This document shows, in pieces, positions 61,343-64,000 of a stretch of 64,000 nt of DNA. The notes under the pieces are model-generated. The model was not told where the DNA came from, ran no database searches, and saw nothing but the letters and a program-made list of their open reading frames with translations. A program made the position numbers and the translations under genes. The first letter of the stretch is position 1. Each line of letters starts with the position of its first letter. Source of the stretch: Chrysomallon squamiferum (Eukaryota > Mollusca > Gastropoda > Neomphalida > Peltospiridae); the NCBI GenBank assembly GCA_012295275.1, contig CM022672.1, positions 5,492,443-5,556,442 on the forward strand. Direction: 5' to 3'.

Positions 61343-64000
61343 ATTTCAAAAATAATTGTTTTTTTATATAAACAATTCATGGATAACTAAGCAAAAGAAA
61401 AGTTTTCCAAGAATATACTAATAAAGACTGAACATTTAATACCTCACATGTACTGATATCTTTGATATTTGTCTAATATGTAATAATGCAAACTGAACTT
61501 TGATATGAACCATTTTAAAGTACTGTTATGTTTATCTGAAATGTGTGTTTACTTCTGTTATAACAACACAATCAAAGACTGTTTTATTTAAAATTAAATT
61601 TAAAAAAAATCTCACCTCAGGAATGTGTTCTTCAAAAAAGTGGATTGTATATTCTATGTTGAATCTAATAACTTTACAAAGAGGAATCTGAAAAACACCC
61701 ATGCTTAAACTGTCAAACAGAACATTTCTATTAACTGTCTCTTAAAACATAAACAAAAAAACCTGTATAAGTGATATGTGATTGTGCTTCTTGCAAATAT
61801 TATCTTCAGTTGATATTTAACACAAAGAAATCAGTATTTTAAATATTACACAGAAAAATAAATTAATTAAATATTCAGCTATATAAAAACTTTTTTGTAT
61901 TTAATTAATTTATAATGTATTAATATTAAATGATACGAAGTATAAAATTTGTATCGTTATTTTAAGTCAACACGTGTTTTTCTCACGTTTTCCAGTTTAT
62001 AATGCGAAAACAAGGAGAAACCCTCAAAAATGTATTCATGGTTGTCATACTCAATAACTGTAGGGCTCTTTGTCTGCAAAAGTCAAAAAATTACAAATAA
62101 ATAACAAAATTAATACAAGATAACAGACATTTTATCAGGTTCATGTAAAATGGCTTTACAAGTGTCATAATTTATACCATTTCATTTTTTAATTTTTTAT
62201 TATGGATTTTATATTTGATGAATGTGTGTTTTCTATTATATATATATATATACACATACATAAATATAGCTTCAAAGTATTCAAAATATATTTAGACTAT
62301 TTTTTTCTTAAAATGACAAGAACACTTTAAATACTGGTACCAGGTTACTTATCTAACAAGCTTGGTTCCAGAGGGTGACCTGGATTTCTTGATTTTCCCA
62401 TATTATAATATATCAGATACTTACAAGTGAGTCAGTGTGTATTAATATGATAAAACGATGTACTTACAAGTAAGTTTGTTGATGGTGACATAGTGATACG
62501 ATAATGATACAACTTGTCCAGGTTGTTACTCCTTGGATTACAGAGTGGAACGGGCTAAGTAGCAAAAAAAACAAAAACAAGAATATTACTTAAAATTATT
62601 TCCAACTAGTGATATTGAACAATGAAAAAGATTTTTTTTTTTTTTTTCATTATTCTGTGCTCATCTCATTCTGAATTAAACAATTCTGAACACAAGAAAT
62701 AATAACATGTTACATCAGTTAAGATTACTACATGATTCTGGTCACTATCTTTAGTACTGGCAATGGTAAAAATATTTAAAATAAATAAATTAAAATATTG
62801 GAATGTCATGTAAACTCAATAGCAAATATATAAAATAAACTGTAACTTACTGCTACTCATAATGAATGGTTTAAAAAGCTGCTAATGGTAATTATTTTTA
62901 AAATTGCTATTTCAAATGAGACCTTTTCTCCTGGGTACAGATTGTGTCTTATTCCACTTCTCTGTGACTTGAGACTGCACTGACACAGTGGCCCATCGTT
63001 CATCTGTAACAAATATTAAAAGTGAAATATCAGAAACATTACCATTCATTTTTAACTAAATCTTTTTATATTGATTTGATGCATTTGCTCTTTCAGTTTC
63101 AAGAATAAAAAAAAAGGATATATATATATAAAAAAATAATAATAATAATAAATAATAATTTGTGTTGTAATATGGTTGGCTTAGAATTATTATTATTAAA
63201 ATGAGTCTCTAAAATGATCAAATTTAGACTGACAAATTATTTTATAAATCTTTTGTAACCATAACTACTCCTTACAAGAAATAAATAAATAAATGAAGTA
63301 AAGTAAAGTAAAGTAAAGTAAAGTAAAGTAAAGTAAAGTAAAATAAAAAATAAAATTAAATAAAATTAAATTAAATAAAAAAAAATTTCCACCAAAACAT
63401 CAACAAACATGTTAACAAAAACAAACAAAAAAATGAAGACAAAAGACAACAACTTTTACTAGATGACCATAAATTAAGACAGAAAATTGCAAAAGTTTAT
63501 AATGATGAACCGTACTTCTCCAGGGTCATTGTACCAGAGTTCATCGTGCATGTGGTAAGGATGCTGTCGTTTACGATTCAACTCTTCAATCCACCGCGGT
63601 GGTGCATTCTCAGCATCCGAATCTGAGTCACTACTACTACTACTGCTGCTCTCTGATTCTAGAATAAATTTCAAAAAAAAAAAAAATTAAAATAGTAAAA
63701 AATGTTTTTAATACATTTACCACTATTTTCTGTTTCTAAAACAAATTAAAAAAATATCTAAATTAAATATCCAAGTTAAACAGAAAAAGAGTTAACCAAA
63801 ACTTGACTTAAGAAGATTTAAACAAGAGATTTCAGTTTGGCATTTCAGTGACCAGTCAATTAAATTAACTGAAGCACTGACTACACTGGTAACGTTTTAT
63901 ACGTGTAACAATTTAAACTGAAAATACAGAGAACCTGATTCTGAATGATGGTGGTGGTGGTGGTGATGAATGCGAGGAGGTGGTCGTGGAGGTTTTGGTA
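50244..64000 (-). CDS. DROSHA: Ribonuclease III Drosha, N-terminus beyond window
   Basis: Nuclear Microprocessor nuclease that cuts primary microRNAs. Minus-strand exons: 64000-63935 (partial), 63658-63516, 63003-62923, 62554-62468, 62073-61987, 61687-61616, 61200-61044, 60638-60469, 59769-59645, 59207-59082, 58479-58401, 58080-57973, 57635-57497, 57028-56908, 56266-56167, 55714-55612, 55089-54920, 54321-54218, 53825-53720, 52918-52777, 52068-51879, damaged 51248 to about 51095, and 50398-50244. All phases agree up to 51879, giving about 825 residues. In order: His- and Ser/Asp-rich linker, central domain (HDELWYNDP, Zn-type [28 protein letters not shown]), RNase IIIa ([30 protein letters not shown]), RNase IIIb ([32 protein letters not shown]) and [16 protein letters not shown]. 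Both catalytic acidic motifs are intact. The double-stranded-RNA-binding exon is broken as assembled. The tail [11 protein letters not shown] aligns with vertebrate NFPQMAHQKRF. Confidence 0.97.
50540..51110. repeat. Diverged tandem duplication in the last DROSHA intron
   Basis: A block containing ATAAAATTGTTCTATATT, TTGGAATGTTTT and ATACATTAGAAAATGTT occurs at about 50545-50690 and again at about 50740-50920. A third partial copy lies at about 51030-51110. TGTCATTCAAA, the complement of the dsRBD exon end, appears both at 51091 and near 50787, so the duplication reaches the exon border. Confidence 0.6.
51095..51248 (-). pseudogene. DROSHA: DROSHA dsRBD exon, interrupted as assembled
   Basis: After a good acceptor (TTTTTTTCAG) the frame completes the split Lys codon and reads VIESQGPT. 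It should continue into the domain but meets TCCTGTTTTTAAG. In-frame pieces then resume: [14 protein letters not shown], then RPIQ, then [10 protein letters not shown]. These align in order with vertebrate TYTVAVYFKGERIG, PSIQ and EMGAAMDALE. Between the pieces are three 14-bp copies of CTTATAAACAGGAT or CTTAAAAACAGGAT (plus-strand text at 51125-51138, 51154-51167, 51211-51224). Two of them introduce TAA stops. No GT follows the expected exon end at GAAT. It is either a damaged exon or an assembly fault. Confidence 0.75.
51541..51888. repeat. 37-bp minisatellite at a DROSHA 5' splice site
   Basis: About nine tandem copies of a 37-bp unit, plus-strand text CTTATAAACAGGATTGTGAT + ATACTGGTATTAACTTA. 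On the gene strand each unit contains a variant of the exon end (ATCCTGTTTATAA for ATCCCAGTTTATAA) followed by GTAAGTTAATACCAG. The array begins at the true donor at 51878 and runs into the intron. One unit has a mutated donor. All copies are close to identical, which suggests recent expansion. Confidence 0.95.
52930..53475. repeat. Degenerate minisatellite in DROSHA intron
   Basis: The phrase AAAACTTTATAACAATAATA + AATAGTAATAGTTTTAATAG recurs about a dozen times with many substitutions and unit lengths of about 40-60 bp. The array starts about 12 bp from the acceptor of the exon at 52918-52777. It is older than the 37-bp array because its copies are more diverged. Confidence 0.85.
55741..55875. 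repeat. (AAT)n microsatellite in DROSHA intron
   Basis: A long TAA/AAT trinucleotide run with ACT and ATT variants, continuing as AAT/GAT-rich low-complexity sequence to about 55985. It lies close upstream of the acceptor of the exon at 55714. Confidence 0.95.
56348..56382. repeat. (ATT)n microsatellite in DROSHA intron
   Basis: A TTA/ATT trinucleotide run of about 35 bp. Confidence 0.9.
57686..57750. repeat. (AAT)n microsatellite in DROSHA intron
   Basis: A TAA/AAT trinucleotide run, partly interrupted, upstream of the exon at 57635-57497. Confidence 0.9.
58085..58232. repeat. AAT/GAT/AAG low-complexity block
   Basis: Trinucleotide-rich sequence directly upstream of the exon at 58080-57973. 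On the gene strand it forms a TTA/CTT-rich, pyrimidine-biased tract before the acceptor. Confidence 0.85.
59210..59522. repeat. (AAT/AAC)n low-complexity block
   Basis: About 310 bp of AAT, AAC and ACA trinucleotides between DROSHA exons at 59769-59645 and 59207-59082. It reads as long leucine- or tyrosine-rich frames on the minus strand, which are artefacts of the repeat. Confidence 0.95.
60051..60478. repeat. 40-bp minisatellite at a second DROSHA 5' splice site
   Basis: Ten tandem copies plus one truncated copy of a 40-bp unit. On the gene strand the unit reads CTGGAAAGGTATTGTCATGG + AAAGATATTTAAACTTTTCT. The exon at 60638-60469 ends CTGGCAAG followed by GTATTTAAACTTT, so the first unit overlaps the real exon end and donor. 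Each later unit carries a donor-like AAAGGTATTG. Copies differ by single bases (TTTAAAT or TTTACAT; one GAA for GAG). Confidence 0.95.
61259..61344. repeat. Poly-A, (AAT)n and (AAAT)n tract
   Basis: A compound A, TAA and TAAA repeat in the intron upstream of the DROSHA exon at 61200-61044. Confidence 0.95.
63297..63341. repeat. (AAAGT)n pentanucleotide microsatellite
   Basis: About nine copies of AAAGT/AGTAA in the DROSHA intron between exons 63658-63516 and 63003-62923, continuing into AAAT-rich sequence to about 63380. Confidence 0.95.

Overview
This is a strongly AT-rich animal nuclear window. Genes are split by many introns, simple-sequence repeats are dense, DNA-transposon remnants are present, and there is no operon-like packing. 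Every recognised protein has a clear vertebrate orthologue, and one intron has exact U12-type signals. Together with the repeat style, this suggests a lophotrochozoan, probably a mollusc. That placement is an inference, because no species-diagnostic sequence is visible.

Six protein-coding genes can be rebuilt exon by exon. (1) Minus strand, 195-3764: syntaxin-6 (STX6), with its C-terminal half off the left edge. (2) Plus strand, 4915-19730: phosphohistidine phosphatase PHPT1, with a 13.9 kb first intron. (3) Plus strand, about 27.54-32.2 kb: an ABHD14-type alpha/beta hydrolase, whose last intron carries a 2.85 kb transposon with terminal inverted repeats of about 620 bp. (4) Minus strand, 40414-44690: RO60 (TROVE2), the Y-RNA-binding ring protein. 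(5) Plus strand, 46290-47749: V-ATPase subunit G. (6) Minus strand, 50244 to beyond 64000: DROSHA, the nuclear microRNA-processing RNase III, from the acidic region before its central domain to its stop codon. STX6/PHPT1 and RO60/ATP6V1G are head-to-head pairs with probable shared promoters. ABHD14/RO60 and ATP6V1G/DROSHA are convergent. No common pathway links all six; RO60 and DROSHA both act on small structured RNAs.

Four points deserve most attention. First, two DROSHA introns open with minisatellites (37-bp and 40-bp units) whose monomer contains a copy of the adjacent exon end plus 5' splice site. Second, the exon that should encode the DROSHA double-stranded-RNA-binding domain is interrupted by three copies of a 14-bp piece of the 37-bp minisatellite, which put stop codons in the frame. 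This is either real damage or an assembly error. Third, one STX6 intron has exact U12 donor and branch-point motifs, but its reading frame requires AT-AA termini. Fourth, the RO60 von Willebrand A domain lacks the first metal-binding (MIDAS) motif.

The long gene-free stretches (PHPT1 intron 1, 19.7-27.5 kb, 32.2-40.4 kb, 47.8-50.2 kb) hold microsatellites, poly-A/T tracts, a Tigger-like element, small hairpin elements, a decayed tRNA-like SINE head and degenerate tandem repeats. No further genes could be supported in them.
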